From contig JAJFHG010000042.1 in NCBI GenBank assembly GCA_021775735.1, positions 1-54,352 of the forward strand: DNA of 54,352 bases. Direction: 5' to 3'. Shown here piece by piece: positions 53,362 to 54,352 of this stretch. The notes beneath the pieces were generated by a model. The model did no database searches, was not told the origin of the DNA, and saw only the letters and a list, made by a program, of their open reading frames with translations. A program made the position numbers and the translations under genes. Source of the stretch: Hyphomicrobiaceae bacterium (lineage in GTDB: Bacteria > Pseudomonadota > Alphaproteobacteria > Rhizobiales > Hyphomicrobiaceae). Within the stretch, counting starts at the first letter, position 1. Every line of letters begins with the position of its first letter.

Positions 53362-54210
53362 TTAGGCGCCTGACGGCACAACCGTTTGACGTTGCCTACC
53401 CAGGCCCTCGATCGCCAACTCCATCACATCGCCAGGCTTGAGATATTGTGGTGGCTTCATCCCACAGCCAACGCCTGGTGGCGTGCCCGTCGTCACAACA
53501 TCACCTGGCTCCAACACACAAAACTGAGTGATGTAGGACACCAAAAACGGAATCGAGAAAATCATCGTTGATGTTGAGCCCGTTTGTTTGACCTCACCAT
53601 TGACCTTCAATTCCAGTGCCAAATTGTGTGGGTCTGGCATCTCATCTTTGGTAACGAGCCATGGGCCTAAGGGTCCAAACGTTTCAGCGCATTTGCCCTT
53701 CATCCATTGACCACCGCGCCTGGACTGGAAGCGGCGCTCCGACACGTCATTGCAAATGCAATAACCCGCGACGTAGTCAAGAGCATAAGCCTCTTTGACG
53801 TAGCGCGCCTGCTTGCCGATCACAAATGCAATTTCAATTTCCCAATCCATACGCTCTGACGTGAGCGGTGTGAGGACATCGTCATTAGGACCCGAAATAC
53901 AGTTGCCTAGCTTGTTGAACAAAATGGGTTCTTTAGGAATGTCTTGGCCGGTTTCTTTAGCGTGGTCAGCATAATTAAGACCGACAGCAATAAAATTCCA
54001 TGATTTTGCAACCGGGGGTCCGAGCCGGGTACCCTCTGGCACAACTGGGAGGCTCGCAACATCAACGCCAGCGAGCGCATCCAAACGTTCCGGAGCCAAC
54101 GTCTCACTGGTAAAATCGGCAACATGACCAGAGAGGTCGCGGATTTGACCTTGTGCGTCGATGAGCCCTGCTTTTTCACGACCCTTTGGACCGAACCGAA
54201 CAAGTTTCAT
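53362..54210 (-). CDS. Fumarylacetoacetate hydrolase-family protein
   Basis: A 282-residue enzyme of the FAH superfamily. Members cleave or tautomerise 2-oxo-acid-like substrates with a divalent metal. The metal-binding carboxylates lie in MDWEIEIAFVIG, with further motifs YCICNDVSERRFQ, FGPLGPW and GDVVTTGTPPGVG. The short N-terminal domain is the ~280-residue type often annotated as ureidoglycolate lyase or acylpyruvase; the exact substrate cannot be read from the sequence. It stands alone next to the tRNA gene and converges on the small secreted protein gene. Confidence 0.9.
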   Translation of the reverse strand: MKLVRFGPKGREKAGLIDAQGQIRDLSGHVADFTSETLAPERLDALAGVDVASLPVVPEGTRLGPPVAKSWNFIAVGLNYADHAKETGQDIPKEPILFNKLGNCISGPNDDVLTPLTSERMDWEIEIAFVIGKQARYVKEAYALDYVAGYCICNDVSERRFQSRRGGQWMKGKCAETFGPLGPWLVTKDEMPDPHNLALELKVNGEVKQTGSTSTMIFSIPFLVSYITQFCVLEPGDVVTTGTPPGVGCGMKPPQYLKPGDVMELAIEGLGRQRQTVVPSGA

Positions 54211-54270
54211 ACGTCATGACTCCTCAAGTGCGCAGGTGAGCGACGCAGCACTAGCTAGCGTGCAACGAAT

Positions 54271-54352
54271 TGGCGGAGAGGGGGGGATTCGAACCCCCGA
54301 TACGGTTGCCCGTATGCCGGTTTTCGAGACCGGTGCTTTCAACCACTCAGCC
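54271..54352 (-). tRNA. tRNA-Ser (CGA), cut by the window edge
   Basis: On the minus strand the sequence shows the D-arm start GGCTGAGTGG, the anticodon stem CCGGT/ACCGG around the loop CTCGAAA (anticodon CGA), and a long variable arm (ATACGGG-CAAC-CGTAT region) typical of class II serine tRNAs. GGGGGTTCGAATCCCCC is the T-arm, and the encoded CCA end is at 54271-54273. The first eight or nine bases of the acceptor stem lie beyond the right end of the window. Confidence 0.95.

Overview
The window is a chromosomal segment of an alphaproteobacterium, most likely from the order Hyphomicrobiales (Rhizobiales) or a close relative. This rests on gene neighbourhoods typical of that group: ftsE-ftsX-YdcF-plsC, hisC-tyrC opposite metX-metW, rpmF next to mtgA and ispA, a zur/znuCB cluster, phbA-phbB beside phaR, and a B12-dependent ribonucleotide reductase. 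Nearly all of it is densely packed core or housekeeping DNA. I see no insertion sequence, prophage, CRISPR array or rRNA operon. One partial tRNA-Ser(CGA) sits at the right edge.

Layout. 0-1.7 kb: polyamine genes speD and speE, with a nested inverted repeat between them. 1.8-4.9 kb: small secreted proteins, a macro-domain protein and a DUF2189 membrane protein. 5-6.5 kb: an Mrp/ApbC Fe-S carrier with an HCF101-like C-terminal DUF971 domain. 6.7-10.9 kb: a TakPQM-like TRAP transporter for an organic (probably 2-oxo) acid, with an LprI-like gene between the permeases and the convergent binding protein. 11-18 kb: a molybdenum-cofactor/formate-dehydrogenase maturation neighbourhood (fdhD, mobA, mobB, moaA). 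It also holds a short DHFR-like gene, an apparently inactive subtilase-like secreted protein overlapping mobB, and an OFA-family (oxalate/formate type) transporter. 18-22.8 kb: a CpdR-like receiver protein, hpt, ftsEX, a DUF218 protein and plsC. 23-27 kb: nrdJ behind a symmetric promoter element, a small conserved protein and chaC. 27-31.3 kb: the tyrC-hisC amino-acid genes opposite metX-metW. 31.3-35.4 kb: a methyltransferase, gloB, a DUF985 cupin and a NYN-LOTUS putative RNase. 35.5-38.5 kb: polyhydroxybutyrate genes phbB and phbA, and the regulator phaR. 38.6-43.9 kb: an EAL protein with a degenerate GGDEF domain, a small membrane protein, rpmF, mtgA and ispA. 44-47.5 kb: ispG, znuB, znuC and zur in one direction. 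47.9-53.3 kb: a large 7-TM protein with a periplasmic helical domain and a duplicated cytoplasmic domain, then a secreted VWA protein and a small secreted protein. 53.4-54.35 kb: a fumarylacetoacetase-family enzyme and the tRNA.

The least explained parts, and the best candidates for something undescribed, are four. First is the 1115-residue 7-TM protein at 47947-51294, with its two ~95-residue cytoplasmic repeats and a VWA neighbour. Second is the pseudo-subtilase overlapping mobB. Third is the set of oddities in the Moco neighbourhood: a FdhD with a shifted CxxC and a truncated DHFR-like protein. Fourth are several strong, unassigned nucleic-acid symmetries (speD-speE, phbA-phbB, the nrdJ promoter). 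All assignments were made by reading sequence motifs, without database searches.
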